From Hyparrhenia diplandra (Eukaryota; Streptophyta; Magnoliopsida; Poales; Poaceae): 64,000 nucleotides of DNA. The translations under genes and the position numbers were made by a program. This document shows positions 1 to 11,655 of this stretch, piece by piece. The notes beneath the pieces were generated by a model, which had not been told where the DNA came from, made no database searches, and worked only from the letters and a program-made list of their open reading frames with translations. The stretch is taken from assembly GCA_015847255.1 (NCBI GenBank), contig JADLZK010009275.1, forward strand, positions 62,001 to 126,000. The letters run 5' to 3'. Positions within the stretch are counted from its first letter, which is position 1, and each line of letters opens with the position of its first letter.

Positions 1-2551
1 AACATGACCAAGCCTTCTATGCCACAACCATTCTTTGCTAGCCTTTGAGAGTAAACATGTTGTCAACTTGGCTTCTTTTGAGTTGAAGTCAACAAGGTAG
101 AGATCACCATATCTAAATCCCTTGAATATCATGTTGACACCATCACCACAAACCACTTCAACTTCTTGGCTTGTGAATATGCATTTGTAACCATGATCAC
201 AAAGTTGAGAGACCGATAATAGGTTGTAATCAAGATGATCAACTAGCAACACCTTTGACAAGCTTTTCTCTTGAGTGATAGCAATCTTGCCTAGCCCCAA
301 CATATTGCCTTTCTTGTCATTGCCAAATGTGATTGACTCATATTCATCAATGCCCTTGATGCTAATAGTCTTGAACATATGAGAATCCCCGGTCATGTGT
401 TGAGTGCACCCACTATCCATTATCCAATGCTCTCCTCCGGCACGATAATTGACCTACAAAATAAGATCAATTCTTCTTAGGTACCCAATGTTGCTTGGGT
501 CCTTCAAGGTTAGTCACCAAGGCCTTTGGTACCCAAATGACTTTCTTCTTTGAGCCCATCCATGGTGTACCAATGAACCTAGCACGAACACCATTTTCCT
601 TCTTCACAAGCATATATGAATGATCAAGCTTGATGGAAGAAACATTGGCCTTCTTGTTCATGCACTTTGGCTCTAAGTGACCAACTTGCTTGCAAGCTTT
701 GCAATAGCTACCATTGTTCTTCACAAAACGAGTCTTGTGAGTCACATAGGCGGCCTTGCCTTTCTTGGGGATATAGCCTAAGCCCTCCTTATATAAGGAT
801 GCCCTTTGGCTACCCAAGCACATAAGCAAGCGGTCCTCACCACCATAGGCCTTAGCCAAGGAGTGATTGAGCTCCTTTACTTTCCTCTTTAAACAAGCAT
901 TCTCATGGATAAGCATAGGGTTGTCATTATCCTCACTAGAGATGGATGTGCTAGTGATAGGGCTAGTGGAGGCTACACATGTGGGAGATGATTCAACAAC
1001 TAGAATATCACACATGATGCTAGCATTGCATGTACTAACATCTTCCACAACTTGGCACAACTTGTGCTCTTCTTATAGAGAGGAGTGAGCTTTCTCTAGC
1101 TTAGAATGAGATTTTTCAAGCTTCTTATGGTCTACCTTTAGACTCTCATAAGAGGCCCGAAGCTCATCAAGTTCTTGCTTAAGGCTCTTTGTTTCCTTAT
1201 GCAAGCCCTTGACCTCCTTCCTACTTTGCTTGTACATGTCAATGCAATCATCAAGCATAATTTTCAACTCCTCCCTAGAGTGAGTTGGCTCCTCATCATC
1301 ACTATCACTATCATCATCATCATCTTTAGTGATAGATTGTACCTTAGTAGCCTTAGCCATGAAGCACGAAGAGGGAGTGTCGAAGAGAGAGATCTTGTCA
1401 TGCATGGCAAGGTGAGCTTGTCCCTTCTTCTTGTTCTTCTTCTCCTCTTCTTCATCACTTGAGGAGGATGAGCCATCACTATCCCACATAGCCACATGTG
1501 ACTCATTCTTCTTCTTGGGCTTCTTCTCCTTCTCATTCTTGGCATCATTCTTCTTTCTTGCTTTCTTGATGCCCTTCTCATCATCACTATCATATGGGCA
1601 TTCGGCAATCAAGTGACAATCATCATGACACCGAAAGCACTTCATGTTGCCCTCATTCTTGCCATCCTTGGTCTTCTTTGATGATTGCTTCTTCTTGTTC
1701 TTCTTTGATGAGATGTAGCTCTTCTTCACATACTTGCCCAACTTCCTCACAAAAAGAGGGCCATGTGCTCATCAATCTCACTTCCACTTGTAGAAGCTTC
1801 TTCTTCATCATCACTTGACTCTTCTTTCTTTTTCTTTCCCTTGGATGATGAGCTTGCCTTGAGTGCCAAGCTTTTCTTGTCCTCTTTCTTCTCTTCTTTC
1901 TTGACCTTCTTGTTTGCCTTGTTGATGAGCTCTTGCTTCTTCTTGTCATCTCTATATGAGTCATCGGTCATGACCTCATCAAGCAATTGGTTTGGGGTCA
2001 AATCCTTCAAGTTTGTCCTCACAAGCACCGTGATGAACATCTCAAACCTCTCCGGCAAACACCTCAAGAACTTCATGTTGAAGGTCTTGTCCTTGATGTC
2101 TTCACCAAGCGTATTGAGATCGTTCACCAACACTTGCATGCGGTGGAACATCTCCGGCACGCTCTCATCTTCTTCCATCTTGAAGCTATTGAATTGCTCA
2201 AGCTTGATGTAGGCCTTTGCTTGCTTGACGCGCCGGTGCCCCCTCATAGCACTCTTCTAGCTTCTTCCATATCTCATGAGCAATTGTGAGTGACTTGACT
2301 TGCTCAAACACTCTATCATTGAATGCTTCATGGAATGCACTCACGGCAAGATCATTTGCATAGATTTTCTTCTCTTCGGTCACGGTTGGCTCATTTGGCT
2401 TTGCCACCTCGAACTTGTTCTCGGTCACAACCCACACATCTCTATTGATTGACTTGAGGTGTGCGGTCATCTTCACCTTCCAATAGGCAAAGTTGGTGCC
2501 ATCGAAAGGTGGCGCCTTCTTGGTGTTGTTGACATGAAAATTCATTGCCAT
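1..2551 (-). pseudogene. copia gag-pol coding region, frameshifted and partial
   Basis: The reading starts at the Met at 2551. Residues 1-105 (2551 to about 2230) hold a DUF4219/UBN2 start with the motif PPFDGTNFAYWKVKM. The frame shifts near 2225, goes on through the UBN2 domain (2247-1747), shifts again near 1748, and continues through a Lys/Ser-rich stretch with the knuckle CFRCHDDCHLIAEC near 1620-1660. It breaks near 1075 and resumes to 467 with a second Cys/His cluster, CKACKQVGHLEPKC. From about 425 to 1 the minus strand encodes the protease active-site motif (MDSGCTQHMTG) and then a GAG-pre-integrase segment ending with the LWH motif. In an intact element this would be one long ORF, so at least three frame breaks separate the pieces. 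These could be decay or sequencing indels. Confidence 0.85.
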
Positions 2552-2591
2552 TTTGTCACCGTAGGTTGTTAAGCCTTCTAAATACGGTGCC

Positions 2592-2606
2592 TCGGCTCTG
2601 ATATCA
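2592..2606 (-). other. primer-binding site of the copia element
   Basis: On the minus strand the bases just inside the LTR read TGATATCAGAGCCGAGG. This matches the usual complement to the 3' end of initiator tRNA-Met (TATCAGAGC) used by most plant LTR elements. It sits 2-3 bases from the proposed LTR edge, which fixes the orientation and the 5' LTR boundary. Confidence 0.75.
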
Positions 2607-2608
2607 CT

Positions 2609-4303
2609 TGAAAGGTCCTAATGGCTAGAGGGGGAGTGAATAGCCTATTAAAATTTCTTGCAACAACACTAAACAAACAGATTAGACAATAAGATGGCGA
2701 AGCTAAATAAGCGATGCTACACTCTAGCTATGCAAGCCACAATTCAATTCTATTGTCTCTAATCCACACAAAGGCTATGTTTCTAATTTACTCCTAGGTG
2801 AACAAGATATACTAACTAGAATTACCACTAGGAGCTAAACAAGACTAGCAAGAGATACTAAGCTACACAAGCTAAAGTAATGCAAAAGAGCTAGAATACA
2901 ATACCACCGTGGAGTGTAGAGGATGATGCAAATCACCGTGTACAATGAGAAATCTCCAACGAACTCAAGACAATAGACACGATGATTTTTCACCGAGGTT
3001 CACGTGCTTGGCTAAGACGCTAAGTCCCCGTTGTGGCGACACACTCACTTGACGTATGCTAAGCTTAATGGCGGTGCCAAATCCCCTATGGGAGCTCAAG
3101 CAAACGATCACAAGAGAGGGTCCAACAAGCCCGAGCAATCCACTAGTGCTCCTTTTTCGCGAATCTCCGCGGGGTATGGAATGACCCCTCACAATCACCA
3201 CCGGTGTGGCCTCAAACAAGCTCCACTTGAGCTCAACATCGCCTCTTGCTCCAAGCCGCTAGGGAACCGGGCAAATTCCTAAGAAAACAAGAATCCCGCG
3301 GCTTCTCCAAGGATGAAGTGCCTCTAGATGCAACCACCAATGCAATGCACTTCTATCACTCTCAATCTCACCAAGAATTCGAGTTATGGATGGAGAGATG
3401 AATGGAGAGGAGTCTCAAATGCTCACAAGCAAGTTAGAGTGTTCAAATGTGCAGAGAGAGCTCAATGAACCGGCCATCCAAGTATATATAGAGCTCCCTC
3501 GAAATAGAGCCGTTGCTCTAAAAAATTTGCTCTCTTGAGGTGGACCGGATGCACCCACCGGAATCACCGGTGCGGGTCCGGTCAAGCATCCGGTCGATGC
3601 TTCCGGTCACTACCGACAAGCATCGGGCCACGGTGACGGCAATCTTCATGCATCCGGTCGCCGCCCAGGTCCCAGGTCCGGTCATGCGTCCGGTCGAATC
3701 CCGGGTCGAAGTCCAAAACATGCTTTTCGTTATTTTGACCGGACCCGACCACGGTGCCCCGGCCGGTGCGTCCGGTCACTTCTCCGTCGTCCGTTAAGCC
3801 ACTGAAACCAAACATGTCTTCATCTTTTTTCTTTGCTCTTTGCTTCAAACTTGCTTCGCCTCTTGCCAAGGGTTGCCAACACGTCCAAGATGACCACGTT
3901 ATCTCCAATGTTAGCACGTCGATAAGATAGGCAAGGTCAAAGTTAGTGCTCTCATGTCCTAAATGCAATATGCAAGTCAATTGGACCTAGAAGCACTTCA
4001 CCAAAGGATTGTCGCGACATTTCCTCTTGATAGTCGGCTATCTATCCTATAATGTGATCACACGCTCTATCGTGTCTTGATCACCGAAAGGAAAACCCTA
4101 TCAAGATACCTTTGCCTTGATCTCCCGGGTTCCTCTCAAGCCGATCACCGAGCTTGACGATCCATCATGTCCACCATCATCGTCCATGTTTATGATCATC
4201 ATGTTCCTTGTCATCCATCTAATCCTATCTCAAGTCATACACTTAGAGCAAGGATTAGTCCACAAGTGTGTCATCAATTTCCAAAACCAAACATGAGATT
4301 TCA
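2609..4303 (-). repeat. 5' LTR of the copia element (about 1.7 kb)
   Basis: On the minus strand the segment begins TGAAATCTCATG and ends GGACCTTTCA, giving short TGAAA/TTTCA inverted ends with the TG..CA rule. A TATA-like CTATATATA lies near 3484-3494 on the minus strand, a plausible promoter. The other LTR is outside the window, so the outer edge is inferred from the inverted ends and not from a copy comparison. Confidence 0.6.
3540..3785. repeat. dense CCGGTC / CACCGG short repeats in the copia LTR
   Basis: More than ten CCGGTC or GACCGG words occur in about 250 bases, in slightly varied contexts (for example GCATCCGGTC, GCGTCCGGTC). Such GC-rich arrays of the CCGG type are common in LTRs of grass retrotransposons and are often heavily methylated. 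They may form hairpins; no other role can be read from the sequence. Confidence 0.6.
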
Positions 4304-4493
4304 CCTTGGCATGGCCCGAGGACCCCGTGCTTTCTTGGCTCTAAGACGATGGGCCATGCACGGCGGCCGAGTCGTGTCGGGCCGGCAGATGGCCATCTAT
4401 ACACATGATTGAACCTGTTGGGACACATGACTTTTTTTCGTGGCCGAGCTTGTAGAGAACCATTGGTAATTTTTTTCTATGACAAATGAGTCT

Positions 4494-4680
4494 TTGTTTG
4501 GTTTAAAAGTCTAGGACTTTTTAGTCCCATTGACTTTTTAAAAAAATAAAAAGACTCTTAAGGAGATGTTTTTAGAGACTTTTAGTAAAAAGTCAAAAAA
4601 ATCCTCTCCTATTTTATTCACTAGAGACTTTAAGAGACTTTTTTTAGTCCCAACGTAAAAAAGTCCATGAAACCAAACAC
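4494..4680. mobile_element. MITE-like element with TGTTTGGTTT ends
   Basis: This AT-rich 187 bp segment begins TTGTTTGGTTTAAAAGTC and ends AAACCAAACAC, giving an imperfect terminal inverted repeat of about 10 bases. Its interior is built of repeated GACTTTT / AGAGACTTT words on both strands. It lies just upstream of the PHAX-type gene. No clear target duplication was found, so the superfamily (hAT or PIF/Harbinger) is open. Confidence 0.55.
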
Positions 4681-4689
4681 CCTTTTAGA

Positions 4690-5270
4690 CTATTTGAAGC
4701 TGCTTTTTATTAAGACACTTACGGTCCACGTGGCGCTCCATTACCTTCCACGCTGCTGGATATGGGTCCACATGTCAATCGCTTGCTCTCCCTTCTCACC
4801 CTAGCGGCTGCTTAGTGGGCCAAACTTAAGGCTTCTCGCGGCCTACTGGGCTCTGAGAAGCCGAAAGCCCGTGCGAGGGAGCTTTTCTACAGCGCCCCGC
4901 ATCGGCCGCCCTCCGGCCTCCGCCGCCTTCCGGTCCCGGCCTCCACCGACCACCTCAGGCCCTCACCCTCCCTCGCCGGAGCCCCTCCAGGCGTCCACCC
5001 ACCACCGGCCCCTTCCCTCGCCAGAGCGCCTTCCCCGCCAGGCGCTTCCCTCGCCAAAGACTTGTGAATGTGAGAGCCGTCTTCTGGGCTCCTTTGTCCT
5101 CTCTCTGCTCGCCGCCGCCTCTTGCGCTGCTCTGCATTCCTTCCCCCGTCCTGCGAAGGAGAGGCGAGAGCGCATCCAGGGGTGGGGCTCGGTATGGGGA
5201 AGGCGAATGCGCTCTGGGCGACGCCGCTATAGGCGAGGAAACCCTAAACTACGACGGCGATGACGTCGAG
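4690..5270 (+). promoter_or_regulatory. promoter and 5' leader region of the PHAX-type gene
   Basis: The stretch turns from AT-rich to GC-rich. It contains TGGGCC and GGGCT words near 4815-4855 that look like site II / telobox-type promoter elements of plant housekeeping genes. No convincing TATA box was seen. The GC-rich leader has several ATGs in different frames (5064, 5192, 5260), which could act as upstream ORFs. Confidence 0.4.
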
Positions 5271-8200
5271 ATGGCCGACGCGGACTCGGACACGGAGGAA
5301 GCCCTAGCGGCTGAGGTCCCCGCTGCGACTGGAGGAGCCGCCGGTGGTGTCGGACAGGCGGAGAAGGACAGGACGGAGGGAAAGAAGAAGAAGAAAAGGA
5401 AGAGGAACAAAGGGAAGAAGAACAAAGGGAGGCAGGATGGGGCGCCCACCACAATCGCTGACATTAATCGGTAAAACCTCCTTGCACTACTCGCCTAGGG
5501 TTTTGTGTTTTGGTCTATGTATGTACGAATTGAGGATACAAACTTTGATTGGATACCGACTGGTAGTATTTTGTTTATGGCTATTGGGGTTCATATAACA
5601 CTGGAAGAATTGTTCATGCCCAGCAAACCGAGTTCGACATTTCAAACTAAAAAACTGTTATGCCCTGTTTGGATCCCTAGAATCGATACACATTCTTGGA
5701 ATTATATTCTAGGTATTTAGAATTGCTCAGAATTTAGAATTAGTTGAATCGTGATTGATTTTTTTATCATATATTGGTATTCAAAATCTATTTCCGTTAG
5801 CACTGATTTGGCCCAGGAAAGTCTTTTCTTCTTCTGCATCCAGTATATGTTAGGTTGCTGAATTTCACAAACTCCTTTTTTTGTATCTGATGCAGCTTCG
5901 TTCTTGAAACTTGCAAGCGCTTGAAGGAGAAGAAGTCATACCTTGTCTGGAATGCTGTTGGCTGCCTTGGTGTCACTGCTGTCACTGATCTTGTTAGAGA
6001 GGTATGCGATGCTTATGTTAAACAACGCTGCACTACTGCCAAAAGCATTATAAATACCTTTTCTAATAAATGCCTTATACCTTTTCTACTAAAGCATTAT
6101 AAATACCATTGAATATTTGTATTTTAAGCTTTTGTTGACCTTTTTGTTTTGCCTGGCACTAAAATGTAGACCAGTATAGTAGTCTTCCTATCCTTCATTG
6201 GAGATCTGTTGCCAACTGCTCTTACAAGCATCACTGCCTCGGTTATTTTTGCAGTTCCTTGGATTTGTTTGTTTTGTGTACTTGAGAGATTTGGAGTTAT
6301 TTCAGGAGAATCTCTGAAAAAATATTACCATCTACATAATTGATTTGGTGACAAATCAATTTGCAGTTAAGTTTCTATTTCATTGCTACAATGTTATGAA
6401 CTCCTTAGTGTTAACATACACATATATATCATACTCTGTATTATGTAAAGCAAAAGGTCATTAGCATTCAATTTTAGGAGTTAGTATATCAATTGTTGTG
6501 CTAAAAACTGGTGTTTAGTTTGTGGATGTGTAGTTTGTGATACTTGTATGTTTATTCGTAGTTATCCTAAATATATTATATTTGATTCCAGGTGGAGGCT
6601 ATTCAGAAATGTGGTGGGCAGATCATTTGCTGATGGAAGCCGTTTCCGCACTGGTGGTGGAATTCTCTGGAACATCTTAAAGTCGCGGGAACCCAAGGCT
6701 TACAAGGAAATAATGGCAAAGGGGAAGGAACTTGAGGTACACTTGTTTATTCTTATGAAAGGATTAGTTATACATGATGCCTATACCACAAAATAACAAT
6801 AAAAACAGGTATGAAGTCATTTAGTCCAAAAGCAAGCTGGTGTAGGATATAGATGAAACCCGGCAAGACCCAGAAAAGTGGAAAAAGATAACCTAGATAT
6901 GCTTTAGCAATTATATACAACAGATAGATGTAGTAACTTGATTTCATATCAAGAAACTTGTCAGTTTCCTCAACTTTCTTCTACCTTTTTCAAATCAACT
7001 TTGGAGTCACTTTGCATGCCCATCATCATCATAGAAACTTTGGACTAGATTCAGTTCGGTGTTAGATTGCTGCATCATAATGAAAATAATTGAAGGAATC
7101 ATTGTGAGTTGGACCCCCCAGATCCCACCAATTTGTCGATGTGAATACGCTTTCAACCTGTTGAGAACTGAGACTGAATTACTGTTCCTCTTCCTTCATT
7201 TTCTGTTCTTCCCAAGACTCTTTTTTTTTTGCATTGTACTAACTAGCATTGATATTTTTCTTTTGACATCTGTCAGTACTCAGTAGTACATGTTTGGGGC
7301 TCTGGCCCCAAGACTATTTTTAGCATTGTACTAACTAAGTAACTAGCATTGATATACCTATACCCCTGTTTCGTATTGAAATGGTGATTTTGCCCTCGTA
7401 TTTAAACTTTGTGATTCTTTTCCCTGCGTTTTCAAATTGAAAGAAGAGTTTGCCCCTGTTCTGTTATGTCCTCTTAACTGTGTTAACTTTTGAACGAAAA
7501 TACAAATTTGCCCATGTGGTTTTGGCGTGTTTTGTTAGAAATCTGTGATTTTACCCCTGTTTTAGGATCGAAGGTTTGACAGATTTGCCATGATACGAAT
7601 GTTGGTGACAGAATTAGACATGATTTGGTGCAGACATTTTATTTTAAATCTGCGCAAATCTGTCAACTTTTGACAGCGTTTATGCTTAAATCCATACTTA
7701 CACAATTTATCACCCTACAACCTGCATTTAATCATGTTATTTATGTCCTTTCTTCCCTGCATTACAGACCTTTAATTAGTTCATCGATGTTCAAAAAACA
7801 GTGGGTTGGTTCCCCGTATGTTACAAAAATTATTAGAAGAGGGTGCTATTTATTTATTTCCTTTCTTGTCCGCATTACAGACTAGCTAATAATGATATCA
7901 CTTATCAGAATTCAAACATTAATTCAGTTGAACTGCACACAACTTTTTCTTCTAGCAGTCTAGCAACATGATCCATTTGTTTTGCGTCTTTAAACTAGTC
8001 AACAGCAACAAGTTCCATAAACAATAGGTCCTGACCTCTAGAAAAATGACCTCTAAACGGTAGGTCTTAGAGAACAGACGAAAAGGATTCTACAGCATTA
8101 TTAACAAGATAATGAGGTTATGACTTTTAAGGGTGGTCAAGCTAGTGATGAGAAAGATCAAAACTAGATCTCAGGATTCAGATTCACAGCTTGCTCGCTG

Positions 8201-9207
8201 CCTCGCATGCACATGCACTTGCTGCCTGGGACTGCTATTCGCCTGCTCATGTGCCTGCTAGACAGCTGCTCGCTCCATTTGCGTGCCTCCTGCGGCAACT
8301 GTTCACCAGTGCGGTTGCCGCCGCTGGACCATGCTACAACCTTGCTTTCGATCTACCGAGCGTGCTGGCCACAGCAGCTGCGCCCTTGCCGCCGCTCCTT
8401 ACACCCAACTTGCCCCTACTGCATGAGCCCGGAGGGCGTGAGCCACAGGGCGCCGCTGCTCTGTCTGACCCACCACTGCCCCATCGGCATGGCAGCGCAA
8501 GCCTCTGCAGCATGTCCGAGCCATATGTGCCGCCGCTGTCCCAATCAAAGCTTAGGGTTACGAGATCCAGAGAAGTGCTTGTGGATGAACGGGTGAGAGT
8601 CCTAGAGAGTGAAGATAAGGATGAGGTTATAAAAAAATAGACAAGGATGAGGGGTATTCGTGTACATTCCATTGGTTTAATTTCTTTTCTCTTTTTCTTA
8701 TTCATTTAATCTATGACCAACTAATGTCCCTCCAAAATAGGTGTAAACGGCTACTTTAAGTAGAAAACATGAGGGTAAAATTACAAACTTTAAAAAGTAA
8801 GGGCAAAATCACCATTGCAATCTATAGTAGGCACAAACACTAAATTCCTTACATGTTTTGGTGATCCTTATATTAATTCACTGGTCTTTTTGACATGTGT
8901 TGTATGGAATTAACTTGTGTACCTATTTCCCCCTTGCAGAAGCAGTTTAGGTATACAAAAAGACCGCAGATTAGCAGAAACGAAGATGCAAGTTCACAGG
9001 GCAGTGCATTAATCGATGATGAAATTGAAGCGCAAGAGCAAAAGGAAATGTTGGATGATCCTGAGCAGTTGGATGATGTGGAGGAGCCACCTGCATCAGA
9101 CAATATAGCTCAACGCAAAACCACTGGCGGACAGAATTCGGGCTCCTGTTGCTTATGACGATCTGTTTGAAGAGGGAGAGATACACGAAGGAGAACCACA
9201 AAGTTAA
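5271..9207 (+). CDS. PHAX RNA-binding-domain protein (phosphorylated adaptor for RNA export-like), two frameshifts
   Basis: Exons: 5271-5470, 5896-6001, 6592-6736, 8940-9207. PHAX proteins bind capped U snRNA and link it to the cap-binding complex and CRM1 for nuclear export; plant members share the RNA-binding domain. Exon 1 encodes an acidic N-terminus and a Lys/Arg-rich block. Exons 2-3 hold the domain, seen in YLVWNAVGCLGVTAVTDLV and DGSRFRTGGGILWNIL. Exon 4 ends with DDLFEEGEIHEGEPQS. As written the gene is broken: an extra T in TTT 6626-6628 gives a stop in exon 3, and an extra A in 9117-9120 causes an early stop at 9156. Exons 3 and 4 are each 3n+1 long, as expected from one insertion. 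The start is unsure: in-frame ATGs lie at 5064 and 5271, and an ATG at 5192 would join the frame if one G were missing. The 2.2 kb third intron carries a MULE-like insertion. Confidence 0.8.
7370..8830. mobile_element. probable non-autonomous MULE / Pack-MULE inside PHAX intron 3
   Basis: The left end (from about 7382, ATGGTGATTTTGCCC) and the reverse complement of the right end (to about 8818, ATGGTGATTTTGCCC) form a long imperfect inverted repeat of roughly 70-110 bases, rich in TTTGCCCCTGTT-type words. Long terminal inverted repeats without transposase are typical of Mutator-like elements. Between them an AT-rich body encloses a GC-rich block at 8190-8640 whose composition differs sharply from its surroundings. 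The exact outer edges and a 9-bp target duplication could not be fixed by eye. Confidence 0.6.
8191..8640 (+). other. GC-rich ORF block inside the MULE-like element (possible captured gene fragment)
   Basis: A 149-codon open frame that is Ala/Pro/Leu-rich near its start and charged at its end (SEDKDEVIKK). It is set in otherwise AT-rich intron DNA. I do not recognise the protein, and two other frames are also open through the block, so GC content alone could explain the openness. A captured exon from another gene fits the Pack-MULE setting. Confidence 0.35.
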
Positions 9208-10330
9208 AGCATTTCAAAGATTATGGCCTCGTCATGAGTTGTGAGGCTCAAAGGCACATAATTGCAAGAGCATGAGTATGAACTAATGAACAACCACTTC
9301 AGTGTAGCAATTTTTCCCATAAACATCATCCCCGTGATCTTGCAGCGACAGAGATTTTGTTGTGTTCGGTGAAACCAAGTGTTGGGCCTTTTTTTTTTTT
9401 TTTTTTTTTTTGAGTTGAATGGTCACTGGAAGTCGTGGTTATATGAGTTTTGGGTGTACAATGTATTTACTTTTTCACCACACTATATTGAGGAAAAAAG
9501 AATATTGCGGCTTTGCATTTACTAGCACTGTAGCATCGTCGTTAGGTTTATTGTTGGCTCTGGTCTTGCTGGGGTAAAAATGCCAATGACAAGCATTTTA
9601 AGTTGCTAGTCCTTACCATCCTGACTCCTGATCATGCCTTGCATAGTCACAGGAAAATAAAAAGTACGGAGTATTAGCAATGCTCAATCTAGTGTTTCAG
9701 CACCTCTTTAGAACAAAGGAATGTCCAAAGAATACAAAACAGATCTATGGGCCTATTTGGAACAAAGGAATGTCTAAAGAATACAGAAAAGACAAAAGAT
9801 CTGAGGTTATGAACTTTCAACTAAAGTGATCTAGGATTCATATGGCACTTCGAAATTCTTTTCGTGAACTAGGTTTTTGCTTATTTTGGAAAAGAAATAG
9901 GTGTAGCTAGTAGAATTTTTATATAAAGCATCTGTAAAGAACTTATGTCGCAATATTTGAAATTCAACTTCTGTTTACCCAATTGAGAATTGGTTTTTAT
10001 TAAATTTTATTGTTATATACTGGCCCTGTCTCCTTAAGAAATATATAATTCTCCTTTTCAATTAGTCAAACAATTTGAAGTTTGATAAAAGTTTTACGGA
10101 GTATATAAGAACACAAATATTTATGATACAAAATAAGTACATTAATTATGTAATACTCCAGCAAAGTTTGACTAACAGAAATCTCATAGTTATGTTTACA
10201 GAAATCTCATAGTTACGGAGTATAACAGAAGTATTATTACGGAGTATAACTTTACAGTAGATCTACATATAGATATAAATGTTAATACCATATTACAAAA
10301 TTAGTTAAGTTTAAGCAAAGTTTGACTAAC
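9208..10330. other. 3' UTR of PHAX gene and intergenic AT-rich DNA
   Basis: It holds the probable 3' UTR, a T23 tract at 9389-9411, and a local duplication near 9715-9800 (AACAAAGGAATGTC occurs twice about 50 bases apart). It also holds an old Stowaway-like remnant around 10030-10250 marked by repeated ACGGAGTAT words. No gene was seen. Confidence 0.5.
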
Positions 10331-11621
10331 AGAATCTCATAGTTTTTTTTTTTTTTTTTCCGACGGGAGTAGACTTTGCAACCAAAATTTGGACAAATCT
10401 CTTAAAACCTCACTTTCAGCGCTATCCCTCGACTTCAGTTCATTCTCATAAATTCAGGCGATTTCAGATCCTGATGACAAATTTCCAAATATCCCCGCTA
10501 CAAATTTAGCGGCTGAAAATTAGCGGAGTAAATAATTAGGAGTTACTATATTTCAGTCATCTGAAAAAACGTTGAATTTCAGGCGACTAGATCAGCCATT
10601 GGATCAGGATCCAAGGGCCAGATTTTGTTGCAGTTGTTTTCTGTACCCAACCAGTCATAACGGGCCCGCGAAAATAAACCCGTTAGGCACATCAAGTCTT
10701 ACCGGGCCCGCAAAGCTTAACGGTTAGACAAACAAATAACCGATAACTGAAGTTGGCTCGTTTGGGCCTTTCAGTTAGCACTCTTTTGGGCTAGAATTCA
10801 ACTGTTGGCCTAGAAAACACATGTACAGCCTTACTAACAAAATAACAAATCTTGCCACTGCACAAAGAAACTCAGATGGAGATGAATTCCGGATCCAGGA
10901 ATCACGTCACTGCACAAAGGTCCACAATGCAACTATCGATCCAAAGGAATCTGTTGTATTTGTACATCTGTAGGATATGTTTGATCTTCTCTTGGATAAG
11001 TGAGGGCATCCACGCTTCTTCAATCTCACGTCGTCATGCTCTGCTATTTTGGGGCAAGGCTGGAGAACTCAAGAGAGATAATCATCCTCCTCCCGGCTCC
11101 TGCCGCTGGTTGTTACTCCTGCTGCCTCCTCAAACCAAACGCAATCCTTCCTTCCTTGTTCTTTGCTGTTGCTTTTTTGGCACTGATATGAGGAATAGAA
11201 AATATCAGATTCAGAGAAATGCATGAAGACACAATCAAAGACTAGATAGGCTCTGAAGATTGTTCAGCATTCAGCATGCATATCCAACGCATTTTCAGTT
11301 AACTGAAGATAAGTATTCGACTAAAAGACCGCTTTACAATATGGTATCTTGCAAAAACTTCAGGTTAACTAAACTTTATTCATGTCGAAATCATGACTGA
11401 CAGTAATGAGTCAACTTCAACTACGCCTATTCAAGTTCAACTAGATGAGCTCATTTCCAGATTCTAGTTCTTTTTTTGAAACCCAAAGTTGTGGAGCGCT
11501 ACATGATACAAGATGTGCATAGCAGATGGGAGCAACTACAGACAAAGCAAGATAGTAATCCAGACAGTGAAATAACCTTAGTTCATCAACAAATTGTGTG
11601 TTCTTCTTGACCTTGGCCACA

Positions 11622-11655
<34 letters not shown>

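Larger units (their letters stand above)
1..4303 (-). mobile_element. Ty1/copia LTR retrotransposon, 5' part (truncated by window edge)
   Basis: Minus-strand element read from its 5' LTR (2609-4303) through a primer-binding site (about 2592-2606) into gag and the start of pol, then off the window at position 1. The gag product has a UBN2-type capsid domain and a CCHC zinc knuckle; the window edge holds the protease and GAG-pre-integrase region. This is the domain order of Ty1/copia elements, and the LTR and gag resemble the SIRE/Maximus group. The missing 3' half (integrase, reverse transcriptase, RNase H, 3' LTR) would lie upstream of position 1. Several frameshifts make it non-functional as written. 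Confidence 0.9.

Noticed and set aside
867..2289. Plus-strand ORFs in the copia region
   Set aside because: Antisense shadows of the Lys/Ser-rich gag coding region.
9389..9411. T23 tract considered as a retroposon tail
   Set aside because: No flanking target duplication was found, unlike the tract at 38351.
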